From Slackia heliotrinireducens DSM 20476 (GTDB taxonomy: Bacteria > Actinomycetota > Coriobacteriia > Coriobacteriales > Eggerthellaceae), in contig NC_013165.1 in the NCBI RefSeq assembly GCF_000023885.1, positions 2,294,001 through 2,358,000 of the forward strand: DNA of 64,000 bases, read 5' to 3'. Position 1 is the first letter of the stretch. Each line of letters starts with the position of its first letter. Below, piece after piece: positions 9,662-17,913 of the stretch. The position numbers were made by a program, and so were the translations under genes. The notes below the pieces were generated by a model. That model saw nothing but the letters and a program-made list of their open reading frames with translations. It searched no databases and had not been told where the DNA came from.

Positions 9662-10350
9662 TGCAGAAACCCTTCGCGGTCGTCCATGAACATCTTCGTG
9701 ATCTGGTACGGATCGGTTTCTTCGTATTCGCATTCCGAAATCGCGTCATCGAATCGCAGGATCTGTGCCCCCGGCAATCCCAAAAGAATCGGCGAATGGG
9801 TCGCGATGATGAACTGCGAACCTGTCTGCGCCCTTTGATGCAGATACAGCAGCAACGTGAGCTGGCGTTGGGGGGATAGCGCCGCTTCCGGCTCGTCCAT
9901 GAGGAACAGTCCTTCGCGCTTCACGCTTTGCATGAACGCCAGAAAACCTTCGCCATGGGACATCTCCGCGTAGTTGAACCGAGGGTCGAGGTATTCGATC
10001 GTCGCCATGCGCGCCACGTTCAGAAACGTCTCCGCCTTGAAATAGTATCCCGCCTGCGGACGGCGTCCTCCGCGTTGCGTGCGCAGGGCTTCCCCCAGCT
10101 CAGTAGTGTGTTCGTAGGTGCTGAACGCGAAATTGCGGGTGCCTCCCTCCAGGTTGAACCCGAAGGCCATGGCTATGGCTTCAAGCAGCGTCGACTTGCC
10201 CGAGCCGTTCTCGCCGACGAAAAACGTCACGTTGCCGGCGAAATTCACCGTGCCCATCGACGCGATGGCGGGAATCCCGCGCACGTACGACTGGGCCGGC
10301 AGGGCATCCCAATCCACCCAACACGACAGCAGGTATCTCATGTCGTACAT
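9640..10350 (-). CDS. ABC-type AAA ATPase (COG3910-like)
   Basis: A 236-residue single-domain ATPase with Walker A GENGSGKST (about 47-55), Walker B LFLMDEPEAAL, and a switch histidine in IIATHSPILL. This is the pattern of the small SMC/RecF-like ATPases annotated as predicted ATPases of COG3910. There is no membrane partner nearby, so it is not a transporter subunit. ATG 10350 follows AAGGAGG. It converges on, and overlaps, the trigger-factor-like gene. The biological role of this family is not established. Confidence 0.85.
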   Translation of the reverse strand: MYDMRYLLSCWVDWDALPAQSYVRGIPAIASMGTVNFAGNVTFFVGENGSGKSTLLEAIAMAFGFNLEGGTRNFAFSTYEHTTELGEALRTQRGGRRPQAGYYFKAETFLNVARMATIEYLDPRFNYAEMSHGEGFLAFMQSVKREGLFLMDEPEAALSPQRQLTLLLYLHQRAQTGSQFIIATHSPILLGLPGAQILRFDDAISECEYEETDPYQITKMFMDDREGFLHHLFDEG

Positions 10351-10557
10351 GCGAGCCTCCTTTAGTTCCGCAGACCCCTACTCTACCAGAACCCGGCGAC
10401 GCATGCGCCGGACACGACAGACGGCCGTCGATTCGTAGAAGTTCGAACGGAATCCGAAAGCCACGGCCGCGAAGCCCCTCTCCTGTCATATAATCGAGTG
10501 CGAATTTTTTCGCCCGCGCGCGCGGCGCGCCTTCCGCACGATGAAAGGACGTATCGC

Positions 10558-12039
10558 ATGAAAATCGGTTTCGACAACGAAATGTACATCGAACGGCAGG
10601 CGGCACGCATCCGCGAACGCGTCGAAGAGTTCGGCGGCAAGCTGTACCTGGAGTTCGGAGGCAAGCTGTTCGACGATTACCATGCGGCCCGCGTCCTCCC
10701 CGGCTTCGAGCCCGACGTCAAGCTCCGCATGCTCAAGAGCATGGTCGACGAGGTCGAGATCGTCCAGGTCATCAACGCCGGCCACATCGAGAAGAACAAG
10801 CTGCGCGGCGATTTGGGCATCACCTACGACGAGGACCTGCTGCGGCTGCGCAACATCTTCATCGACCTTGGCTTCTACTGCGGCGGCGTAGTGCTGACGC
10901 AATACGAGGGCCAGCCCAACGCAACCGCCTTCATTCACCGTCTGGAGAACATGGGCATCCCGTGCTACCGTCACAAGACCATCTCCGGCTACCCCTACGA
11001 CATCGAGCACATCGTCAGCGACGACGGGTACGGTCAGAACGAATACGTCAAGACCACACGCCCCATCGTCGTCGTCACGGCCCCTGGCCCCGGCTCGGGC
11101 AAAATGGCCACCTGCCTCTCGCAGCTGTACGCCGAGAACATGCGCGGCGTGAAGGCGGGCTATGCCAAGTACGAGACCTTCCCGGTGTGGAACCTGCCGC
11201 TTGACCACCCGGTCAACATCGCCTACGAATCCGCCACGGTGGACCTGGACGACGTGAACGCCATCGACCCCTTCCATCTGGAGGCCTACGGCATATCGTC
11301 GGTCAACTACAACCGCGACATCGAAATCTTCCCCGTGTTGAAGGCCATGCTGGAGAAGATGTTGGGCGAAAGCCCCTACAAGTCCCCCACCGACATGGGT
11401 GTGAACAACATCGCCGCCGCCATCGTGGATGAGGAAGCCGTCTGCGACGCCGCTAAAAACGAGATCGTCCGCCGCTATTTCCAGTGCGCCGTGAAGGCCC
11501 TTCGCACCGGCATGGGCGAAAACGAAGCCAAAAAGGCCTTGTTCCTCATGAACAAGGCGGGTGTCAACGTGAACCTGTCCCCCGCCCACAGCGCCGCCCT
11601 GCTGCGCGCCGAAACCTCCGGCGGCCAGGCGGGCGCCATGGTCCTGCCCGACGGCCGCATCATCACGGGCAAGACTTCCACGCTGCTCAATGCGTCTTCA
11701 TCGGTGCTGCTCAACGCCCTGAAGGCCCAGGCCGGCATCGACGACGCCACCTACGTCATCAGCGACGCAGCCCTCGAGCCCATCTGCGACCTGCGCACCC
11801 AGCAGCTGGGGCATCGCAACCCGCACCTGCACCCCAGCGAGATGCTCATCGCGCTTTCCACCAGTTCGCTCACCAGCCCCTTGGCGAAGGAGACCATCGC
11901 ACACGCCTCTGAACTGCGCGGCTGCGACGCATACTTCTCATCGATCATCCCCACCGAGGACGAGCGCCTGTTCCGCACGCTCGGCATCAACGTCTGCTGC
12001 GAGCCCAGGTTCGACGTGGCGCACTCCTTGATGTACTAA
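10558..12039 (+). CDS. DUF1846 (UPF0371) family protein
   Basis: A 493-residue protein matching DUF1846 over its whole length. Typical segments are the start MKIGFDNEMYIERQ, the phosphate-loop-like PGPGSGKMATC at about residue 179, and DMGVNN in the middle. The family occurs in many anaerobes and Firmicutes; its biochemical role is not settled, though the fold resembles nucleotide-binding proteins. A TATAAT box lies at 10489-10494. The gene stands alone and ends at a strong terminator. Confidence 0.9.
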   Translation: MKIGFDNEMYIERQAARIRERVEEFGGKLYLEFGGKLFDDYHAARVLPGFEPDVKLRMLKSMVDEVEIVQVINAGHIEKNKLRGDLGITYDEDLLRLRNIFIDLGFYCGGVVLTQYEGQPNATAFIHRLENMGIPCYRHKTISGYPYDIEHIVSDDGYGQNEYVKTTRPIVVVTAPGPGSGKMATCLSQLYAENMRGVKAGYAKYETFPVWNLPLDHPVNIAYESATVDLDDVNAIDPFHLEAYGISSVNYNRDIEIFPVLKAMLEKMLGESPYKSPTDMGVNNIAAAIVDEEAVCDAAKNEIVRRYFQCAVKALRTGMGENEAKKALFLMNKAGVNVNLSPAHSAALLRAETSGGQAGAMVLPDGRIITGKTSTLLNASSSVLLNALKAQAGIDDATYVISDAALEPICDLRTQQLGHRNPHLHPSEMLIALSTSSLTSPLAKETIAHASELRGCDAYFSSIIPTEDERLFRTLGINVCCEPRFDVAHSLMY

Positions 12040-12058
12040 GCGCACCTCCGATATGAGA

Positions 12059-12092
12059 AAGGGGCGAAGGATTCGGTTCCTTCGCCCCTTCT
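12059..12092. terminator. Bidirectional terminator
   Basis: AAGGGGCGAAGGA pairs with TCCTTCGCCCCTT to give a 13-pair stem, with an A-run on the left and a T-rich tail on the right. It serves the DUF1846 gene and the convergent flavin reductase gene. Confidence 0.85.
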
Positions 12093-12115
12093 TCTATATA
12101 TTGCCTTTTGCCCGG

Positions 12116-12664
12116 CTATTCGTCGTCCTCGACGATGTAGGCGGCGACGATTTCGGCGATGTAAGCGATGTGGGCGTCCTTGTTGGAGCCGCAAACTTCG
12201 CTGCCCTTGTCCTGCGGATACCAGCGCTGTTGGATGTCCTCGGGCATGAGGGCCAGCTCCTGAGGCTGACGGTACAGCACGCGGCACTCAAGCGTCAGCG
12301 GGAAATCGCGGTAGGCGGGCGTAGACACCTGAAGCGGAGCCTCCTCCGCCAGGTTCAACTCGCGATACTTGTTCTGTTGACGGCCGGAACGGCTGCCGGC
12401 AATGCCCAGGACCTGGCGGTCGAAGGGACGCTCGTAGGGAACGCTCACCGTGAACTCGCCGTTCTTGTCCAGCAGCTCGCGGCTGAAGCGTCCCTCGCGC
12501 ACCAGCGCCGTGAACACGGGGGTGCCCCACTCCACGCCGATACTGCCCCAGCCGATGGTCATGACGTTGGTGCGGTCCTCGGCCTTGGTGGTCAGGAGCA
12601 CGCCCATGCGCAGGGCCTTCAGAATGTCGCCCGCATAGTCGAAAACGTTGATTTCCTTCTTCAT
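12116..12664 (-). CDS. Flavin-reductase-like (flavoredoxin-type) protein
   Basis: A 182-residue FMN-binding split-barrel protein of the flavin reductase/flavoredoxin family. The FMN-contacting region reads RTNVMTIGWGSIGVEWGTP (about 35-53), followed by TVSVPYERP. I place the start at ATG 12664 because GGAGG lies six bases before it; a GTG four codons upstream would overlap that ribosome site. It lies 33 bases downstream of another flavin split-barrel gene in the same direction, so the two are probably one transcript. It likely transfers electrons through bound FMN; its partner is unknown. Confidence 0.88.
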   Translation of the reverse strand: MKKEINVFDYAGDILKALRMGVLLTTKAEDRTNVMTIGWGSIGVEWGTPVFTALVREGRFSRELLDKNGEFTVSVPYERPFDRQVLGIAGSRSGRQQNKYRELNLAEEAPLQVSTPAYRDFPLTLECRVLYRQPQELALMPEDIQQRWYPQDKGSEVCGSNKDAHIAYIAEIVAAYIVEDDE

Positions 12665-12697
12665 GAATTCCTCCACATCTCAATCCCGTCCGGACGG

Positions 12698-13201
12698 TTA
12701 ATCGCGTTTCATGGCAGACTGGGCCCGGTCGGTGTATTTGCCCACTTTGCCTGTCAGGTGCTCGATGGTGAATTTGAACACGGTGACGCCGCGCACGTCT
12801 TTGGCGACGACCTCCTCGGTGTGCTCGGGGTTCTCGGGAACGAACTTCAGCGTGAACGCCAGCAGGCGCGCCAGCTTCTCGTCCGGGTCGTCGATCACTT
12901 CGACCTTTCCGAAAGCGATGATGCTGCAGTAATTGTTGGCATACTCTTCGGCATAGGTTTCGCTGTGGTCGATGACAGTAAGCGAGGCCTTGGGGTTCGC
13001 CGCGATGGAATCGGCCTTGTGGCCCCGGCGCCCACCATGGAAGTACAAGGCGCCGTCGTCGTAGTAATAGCTGATGGGAACGCCGTAAGGGTATCCTTCG
13101 TCACCGTTGAGGGACAGCACCCCAACGCCGTGGCGATTGAGAATCTCGATGGATTCCTCCTCAGTCAATGCCTGACGGGGCCGGCGCTGTTTTCGGAACA
13201 T
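12698..13201 (-). CDS. Pyridoxamine-5'-phosphate-oxidase-like FMN protein (Nim-like)
   Basis: A 167-residue split-barrel protein of the PNPOx-like group that includes nitroimidazole resistance (Nim) proteins. Family features are the opening helix with LTEEESIEILNRHGVG, then YPYGVPISYYYDDGALYFHG, and DPDEKLARLLAF in the C-terminal half. It is first in a two-gene transcript with the flavoredoxin-like gene. The family reduces small nitro compounds or binds flavin or haem; a drug-resistance role cannot be claimed from sequence alone. Confidence 0.85.
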   Translation of the reverse strand: MFRKQRRPRQALTEEESIEILNRHGVGVLSLNGDEGYPYGVPISYYYDDGALYFHGGRRGHKADSIAANPKASLTVIDHSETYAEEYANNYCSIIAFGKVEVIDDPDEKLARLLAFTLKFVPENPEHTEEVVAKDVRGVTVFKFTIEHLTGKVGKYTDRAQSAMKRD

Positions 13202-13261
13202 GTGGTTTGCCTTTCGTGAGAATCGTTTCGAACCATCTTAGCACGACCTCCCGAAAACGAT

Positions 13262-13291
13262 AAAAAGAGCCGTGGTGCAAACCACGGCTCC
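13262..13291 (-). terminator. Terminator of the gpx-ohrR-CDF operon
   Basis: On the minus strand GAGCCGTGGT, a short loop and ACCACGGCTC are followed by TTTTTA. The hairpin lies just past the stop codon of the CDF gene. Confidence 0.85.
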
Positions 13292-13296
13292 ACAGC

Positions 13297-14439
13297 TTAT
13301 TCGCTTACGTCCTCATCTAAAAGAACCACAGTTTTATACTGCGGATACAGCTCCTGCACTTCCCTGCGAATCTCGTCTGCGACGGCCTGCCGGTCTTTCG
13401 AGTCGAAGCTGACGACAACGTCGAAACTCAACCGGTCAAGCTCCTCATCCAGGTAGAAGCCGTGGGTCTCGAGCACCTCGGGATGGGCCTTCGCCACCTC
13501 GTATGCCCGTTCACGAATCTGACCGGCCAGACCAGTGTTGTTGGTGGCGTACACGCCCACCGTGTTGATGATTACGCCGTACTTCGCGAACACCGCCTGT
13601 TGGATGCGTCGGGTGATGATGTCGATATCGCGAGCCGTAGCATCGTCGTCGACCTCCACATGCACGCTGCCGGTAAGACGGTCCGGGCCGTAGTCGTTCA
13701 GCACTAGGTCGTAGGCACCGTAGACGCCTTCCGTCTCCGCGACGGTCTGTTTGATGGCGCGGCTCAGATCGCCATCCACACGCTGGCCCAGAATCTTGTC
13801 CAGGGCCTCCTTCAGGATGTCGAAGCCGGCCTTCATGATGACCACGGAGATGACGGCGCCCAGCCAGCCTTCCAAGCTGACACCCCAGATGATATAGATG
13901 AACGCAGCGACCAGCGTGGATGCTGAGATGATCGAATCCATGGTGGCGTCAGTGCCCGAGGCTACAAGTGAGTCGGACCCCACACGTTCGCCGACAGCCT
14001 TGACGTATCGGCCGAGCACCACCTTGGCCACCACGGCGACGGCGACAATCACCAGCGTCACGGTCTCGTACGACGCGACCTCGTGGTTGATGATGCTCGA
14101 CACCGACTCCTTCAGCGACGTGAAGCCGGCCGCCAGGACAATGGCTCCGATGATGATGGTGGTGATGTATTCGATTCGGCCGTAGCCGTAGGGATGTTTG
14201 CGGTCCGGCGTGCGGCCGGCAAGCTTCGTCCCCACGATGGTGATGACCGATGACAGGGCGTCGGACAGGTTGTTCACCGCGTCCAGCACGATGGCGATTG
14301 AGTTCGAAAGCAGGCCCACCGCCGCCTTGAACGCCGCCAGCAGCATATTTGCCGCAATACCCACAATGCTCGTGCGCACGATTTGGGCATCGCGGGACAG
14401 CTGCTGACCTTCTTGGCTCCCCGTCGTGTCGATGGCCAT
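13297..14439 (-). CDS. Cation diffusion facilitator (CDF), probably Mn2+ exporter
   Basis: A 380-residue CDF antiporter with six membrane segments in the first 215 residues and a cytoplasmic domain after. The metal site pairs NNLSD (NxxxD) in segment 2 with DATMD (DxxxD) in segment 5. That combination is the one reported for manganese-type CDF proteins rather than the HxxxD of zinc exporters. The C-terminal tail is about 80 residues longer than in short CDFs. It follows ohrR by three bases with ribosome site GGAGGAGAGG, so it belongs to the peroxide-response operon. Metal choice is inferred from motifs only. Confidence 0.9.
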   Translation of the reverse strand: MAIDTTGSQEGQQLSRDAQIVRTSIVGIAANMLLAAFKAAVGLLSNSIAIVLDAVNNLSDALSSVITIVGTKLAGRTPDRKHPYGYGRIEYITTIIIGAIVLAAGFTSLKESVSSIINHEVASYETVTLVIVAVAVVAKVVLGRYVKAVGERVGSDSLVASGTDATMDSIISASTLVAAFIYIIWGVSLEGWLGAVISVVIMKAGFDILKEALDKILGQRVDGDLSRAIKQTVAETEGVYGAYDLVLNDYGPDRLTGSVHVEVDDDATARDIDIITRRIQQAVFAKYGVIINTVGVYATNNTGLAGQIRERAYEVAKAHPEVLETHGFYLDEELDRLSFDVVVSFDSKDRQAVADEIRREVQELYPQYKTVVLLDEDVSE

Positions 14440-14442
14440 GAT

Positions 14443-14901
14443 CTACCTCTCCTCCTGCCTAACGTTGTCGATAAGCTTGTTCAGAAGGCGGCGCAGCTCC
14501 GCGGCGTCTTCCGCGGACAGGTCCACGCACTTGCCCATCTGCCGGGGGATGCCGAGCGCACGGCTTCGCAACGCCTCCCCCTTCTCGGTGATGACCACGT
14601 TGAGCTTGCGTTCGTCCTCATGGGAACGTTCGCGAATGACCAGACCCTTCGCCTCCAGCTTTTTCAGCAGCGGCGTCAGGGTGCCGGAATCAAGCAGCAG
14701 CTTCTCGCCCAGCTCGCGGACGGAAAGCGATTTGCATTCCCACATGACCATCATGGTGATGTACTGCGTGTACGTGAGGTCGATCTCGTTGAGGAACGGC
14801 GTGTAGCGACGCACGACCTCCTTCGCGCAGGCGTACAAGGGGAAACAGAGCTGATTGTCTAGCTTCAACGGGTCGAAGTCCGCTGTATTCGTGTTTTCCA
14901 T
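14443..14901 (-). CDS. ohrR: OhrR-type MarR-family peroxide-sensing repressor
   Basis: A 152-residue winged-helix repressor. The N-terminal helix carries the OhrR signature QLCFPLYA, with the sensing Cys at residue 19 and Tyr at 33 and 44. These have the same spacing as Cys15, Tyr29 and Tyr40 of Bacillus subtilis OhrR. DNA-binding residues lie in the LLLDSGTLTPLLKKLEAKGL segment. It lies 35 bases after gpx and three before the CDF gene. A near-consensus OhrR operator over the promoter upstream of gpx suggests that it represses its own operon until an organic peroxide oxidises Cys19. Confidence 0.93.
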   Translation of the reverse strand: MENTNTADFDPLKLDNQLCFPLYACAKEVVRRYTPFLNEIDLTYTQYITMMVMWECKSLSVRELGEKLLLDSGTLTPLLKKLEAKGLVIRERSHEDERKLNVVITEKGEALRSRALGIPRQMGKCVDLSAEDAAELRRLLNKLIDNVRQEER

Positions 14902-14936
14902 TACCGTCCCCCTATCGTAAACGCACTTTAGTTCTG

Positions 14937-15479
14937 TTAGAGCTGCTGCGCCACGGCGGCCTTGACGTCGTCCATGTCGGCCGTGGGCTCGAAGCGGGCG
15001 ACAAGCTCGCCTTCGCGGTTGATCAGGAACTTCGTGAAGTTCCACTTGATGTAGGCCTTATCGCCGAACTCCTTGTCGACGGCCTTGGCAACCTTGCTCA
15101 TAGCCATGGACTTCAAGCCTTTGCCGAACCCCTCGAAAGGCTTTTGGGTTGCCAGGTCGGCGAACAACGGGATGGCGTTCTCGCCGTTGACTTCGATCTT
15201 TTTGAACTGCGGGAACTCGGTGCCGAACTTCAGCGTGCAGAACTGGTGAATCTCCTCGTCGGATTCCGGCGCCTGGTTGGCGAACTGGTTGCAGGGGAAG
15301 TCCAGAATCTCGAAGCCCTGGTCCTTGTATTCGGCGTACATGGCCTCGAGCTCTTCGTACTGCGGGGTGAAGCCGCAACCGGTGGCGGTGTTGACGATGA
15401 GCAGGACCTTGCCCTCGTAATCCTTGAGGGAAACGGTGCTTCCGTCGCGGGCTTCAACGTTGTAGTCGTGCACGGTCAT
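14937..15479 (-). CDS. Glutathione-peroxidase-family thiol peroxidase
   Basis: A 180-residue cysteine-type Gpx. The peroxidatic Cys35 lies in NTATGCGFTPQY; further family motifs are FPCNQF and the WNFTKFLI segment that supplies the active-site Trp and Asn. Bacterial enzymes of this kind usually take electrons from thioredoxin, and reduce lipid and organic hydroperoxides. ATG 15479 follows GGAG; a TTG four codons upstream is in frame but less likely. It is first in an operon with ohrR and a metal exporter, taking the place that the Ohr peroxidase has in other bacteria. Confidence 0.93.
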   Translation of the reverse strand: MTVHDYNVEARDGSTVSLKDYEGKVLLIVNTATGCGFTPQYEELEAMYAEYKDQGFEILDFPCNQFANQAPESDEEIHQFCTLKFGTEFPQFKKIEVNGENAIPLFADLATQKPFEGFGKGLKSMAMSKVAKAVDKEFGDKAYIKWNFTKFLINREGELVARFEPTADMDDVKAAVAQQL

Positions 15480-15504
15480 GGGAGTCTCCAATCAGTTGCA
15501 GTAA

Positions 15505-15554
15505 CATTTAAATTGTACACAATTGAATTGTACGCGATTATCCCCTCACGTCAA
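15505..15554 (-). promoter_or_regulatory. Promoter and OhrR operator of the gpx operon
   Basis: On the minus strand, TTGACG (15549-15554) and TACAAT (15527-15532) stand 16 bases apart, a good sigma-70 promoter. Overlapping the -10 box is TACAATTCAATTGTG, directly followed by TACAATTTAAATG. The known OhrR box is TACAATT-N-AATTGTA, often in tandem, so these look like one strong and one weaker half-degenerate OhrR site. Repressor bound there would block polymerase. Confidence 0.85.
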
Positions 15555-15611
15555 GTCCTTTGCCGTAACGAACGGATGACAGAGCACAACATTACACCGG
15601 TCCCGACACGC

Positions 15612-15643
15612 AAAAGCGGCGAGGCCGACGCCCCGCCGCTGCA
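15612..15643 (-). terminator. Terminator after the GIDE-like gene
   Basis: On the minus strand AGCGGCG and CGCCGCT form a stem followed by TTTTG, 26 bases past the stop codon of the gene to the right. Confidence 0.7.
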
Positions 15644-15668
15644 ATCGTTTCATCCTGCGATGACGGCG

Positions 15669-16976
15669 CTAGCCCTGCAAATGCGCCACGAGCTCGGCCT
15701 CGATCTTCGTCGCAAAGTAATACGAATTGTCGGTCGAGATGCACTTGCCCATGTAGGCGTTGCCACCGTGGCGATACAGCTCGCCCAAACAGTACACCGG
15801 GTAGTTGCACGGCACGATGTCTTCGACGATGCGGTAACCCAAGAACGAGTTGCTCTGCGTCGTGGTGACCGGCCTGGTCTGCGCTGGAGCGCTTGACGTG
15901 GATGTGGCCATGCTGCTCAGCAGCATGCCAAGGCCGATGTTCAGCACGGTCTTGCCGATGTCGCCGAAATCGTCGAAGTCTTTGCTGCCGTAGTAGTAGC
16001 CGCCCTGAGGACCGCCTACGCCGCGCTTGTCATGCAGGCCGCGCTGGCCGGCGCCGCCCAGATCGAGGAAGGAATCCAAGCCGGAGGGAATCTGGCCACC
16101 GTAGTAATACACGCCGGAGCTGGATCGCCTTCCGCCGTTGGAGGGACGGTTGCCGCCGTAGCCGTAGGGGCCGCCCGGACGAGGACGTCCGTCTTTGGAC
16201 AGCAGCACGTTGCGGCGTTCCACACGCTTGCCCGGCTGACAGCTGGGCTCCACGTATCCGCCGGCGTAGGCAGGGGCCATGGCAGGCAGGGTGAAGGTGG
16301 TGGTCAGCGCGCGGGCGCCTTCGGAAACGCGCCACCGCATGCCTTCGAGCACATTGGCACCCTTGGACAGGGCGTTCGCCACGGCGTAGCGGGCGCTCGA
16401 CGAACGGGACGTGGACGAATTGGCCATGACGGCCTTCGAGAAGTCGGACGTGGGGCCTTCGACGCGGTTGGCGGAATTGACCAGGATGCAGTTGTCGCCG
16501 AAGGGCGCCAGGTTCACATACACCTTGGTATCGCAAGACGTGTCCGTGAAGTAGAACGGCTCGACGGAGGTCTCGTGGGCCACCAAGGTTTCAACGTTTC
16601 GGCCGTTCACGCGGTCGATGCGGAAGCAGCGCACGTCATAGTACGCAACCTCGCGCTTGCTGTACGGTGCCGTAACGGAGCTGGTGGCCTGGGTGGTGCC
16701 CACCAGTTCGCAGTATTGGCGGAAGTTCTGGGACGTCTGCGACAGCTCGTCGACGATGGAGATCGCATCCACGACGCGACTTGTCGGCGTGGACTTGATA
16801 TCCTCGATGATCTCGGCCTTTTCCGACGTTGTCTTGGTGGCACCCACCGCACCGGCGGTATTCGATCCGGTCGATTCGCCCGACGTGGACTTCTTCAGCA
16901 TCTGCAGCAACGCCCGCACGATGATGACGAAAAGGACGACGGTGATGATCGCAAAGATCAGGTCTTCAATATACAT
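15669..16976 (-). CDS. Membrane-anchored protein with GIDE-like domain
   Basis: A 435-residue protein. One N-terminal membrane helix (about 8-26) is followed by a Ser/Thr-rich linker and then a domain (about 95-200) containing YSKREVAYYDVRCF and VEPFYFTD. This layout resembles the GIDE domain of MULAN-type membrane proteins. Residues 260-360 are Gly/Tyr/Pro-rich and probably disordered, and the C-terminal 50 residues are cysteine-containing and folded. I use ATG 16976; a longer frame starts at 17042 within a hairpin. It follows pspA in the same direction, so a role in envelope stress is possible but not shown. The family call is moderate. Confidence 0.6.
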   Translation of the reverse strand: MYIEDLIFAIITVVLFVIIVRALLQMLKKSTSGESTGSNTAGAVGATKTTSEKAEIIEDIKSTPTSRVVDAISIVDELSQTSQNFRQYCELVGTTQATSSVTAPYSKREVAYYDVRCFRIDRVNGRNVETLVAHETSVEPFYFTDTSCDTKVYVNLAPFGDNCILVNSANRVEGPTSDFSKAVMANSSTSRSSSARYAVANALSKGANVLEGMRWRVSEGARALTTTFTLPAMAPAYAGGYVEPSCQPGKRVERRNVLLSKDGRPRPGGPYGYGGNRPSNGGRRSSSGVYYYGGQIPSGLDSFLDLGGAGQRGLHDKRGVGGPQGGYYYGSKDFDDFGDIGKTVLNIGLGMLLSSMATSTSSAPAQTRPVTTTQSNSFLGYRIVEDIVPCNYPVYCLGELYRHGGNAYMGKCISTDNSYYFATKIEAELVAHLQG

Positions 16977-17017
16977 GCATACCCGACTTTCATATCTCGG
17001 AAACGGGTGGTAACCAT

Positions 17018-17055
17018 GCGTCGGCTGCACGCGAAGCCGCATGCAGCCGACGCTT
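17018..17055 (-). promoter_or_regulatory. Intercistronic 12-bp hairpin between pspA and the GIDE-like gene
   Basis: GCGTCGGCTGCA (17019-17030) and TGCAGCCGACGC (17042-17053) are exact complements. No T-run follows on the minus strand, so it is not a classical terminator. It could be a partial terminator or an RNA stability element that makes pspA mRNA more abundant than the downstream message. Confidence 0.55.
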
Positions 17056-17078
17056 GAAAAACAGAGTTCTAACAGGCG

Positions 17079-17744
17079 TTACAGACCGAGTTCAGCCTTG
17101 AGGGCGGCGAGCTGGTCGTTCACCGCAGCTTCATGCTGCAGGGTTTCGAACTGGTCGTTGACGTCGACGTCTGCGCCGCCGATTTCGGTAAAGGCCTCGG
17201 CAACGGCTTCCTTCTCGGTGATCTTGCGCTCCATGGCGTCGAGCTTCGCGAATGCGGAATCGAAGCTGGCGGTGTTGATGGAGGTGGCGACGTTCTGCTG
17301 GGCCTCGGCCATCTTAGCGCGGGCGATCAGGACGTTCTGGCGTGCACGGGCCTCGTCCAGCTTGATCTTCAGGGTCTGGACCTGGTCGCGCAGCTTGTCG
17401 ACCTGTGCGGTGATCTGGTCGTAGGAGGCCTGGAGCTGGGTGACCTGCTCATCGACGCCGACCTTGGCGTCCAGGGCCTTCTTGGCCAGGTCTTCCTTGC
17501 CGGCGCGCAGGGCCACCTTGGCCTTGTCGTTCCAGTCGGCGGAAACGGCCTGGGCATCGGCGAGCTCCTTGGCGGCTACCTTCTGGGAGCCCATGGCCTG
17601 ACCGAGAGCCTGGGTTGCTTCGTCAACCTGCTCTTCCATCTCGATGATGAGTTGCTTGACCATCTTCTCGGGATCTTCGGCCTTGTCGATCATGTCGTTG
17701 ATGTTGGCCTTCAGGATGTCTGCGAGACGTGCGAAAATTGCCAT
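17079..17744 (-). CDS. pspA: PspA/IM30-family membrane stress protein
   Basis: A 221-residue, almost fully helical, coiled-coil protein. It begins with the amphipathic helix MAIFARLADILKANIND and the family segment KAEDPEKMVKQLIIEME, both typical of PspA/IM30 (ESCRT-III-like) proteins that coat and repair the inner membrane. ATG 17744 follows AAAGGTGAG. No pspF, pspB or pspC is nearby; the downstream gene is a membrane-anchored GIDE-like protein. Regulation is not visible. Confidence 0.93.
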   Translation of the reverse strand: MAIFARLADILKANINDMIDKAEDPEKMVKQLIIEMEEQVDEATQALGQAMGSQKVAAKELADAQAVSADWNDKAKVALRAGKEDLAKKALDAKVGVDEQVTQLQASYDQITAQVDKLRDQVQTLKIKLDEARARQNVLIARAKMAEAQQNVATSINTASFDSAFAKLDAMERKITEKEAVAEAFTEIGGADVDVNDQFETLQHEAAVNDQLAALKAELGL

Positions 17745-17913
17745 AATGCTCACCTTTCTGTATGGACCCGAACGGGCCGGCCTTCGTACGATGCCCGACT
17801 TCGGCATCGCGCCTTACTATGTAAAGAATTTTACTCCGTTTTACTGAAAGATGGCTGAAAAGTATGCCTGGGTTTGAAATAGTATCGCCCGAACGGTTCG
17901 GGAGCGCGCTCCG

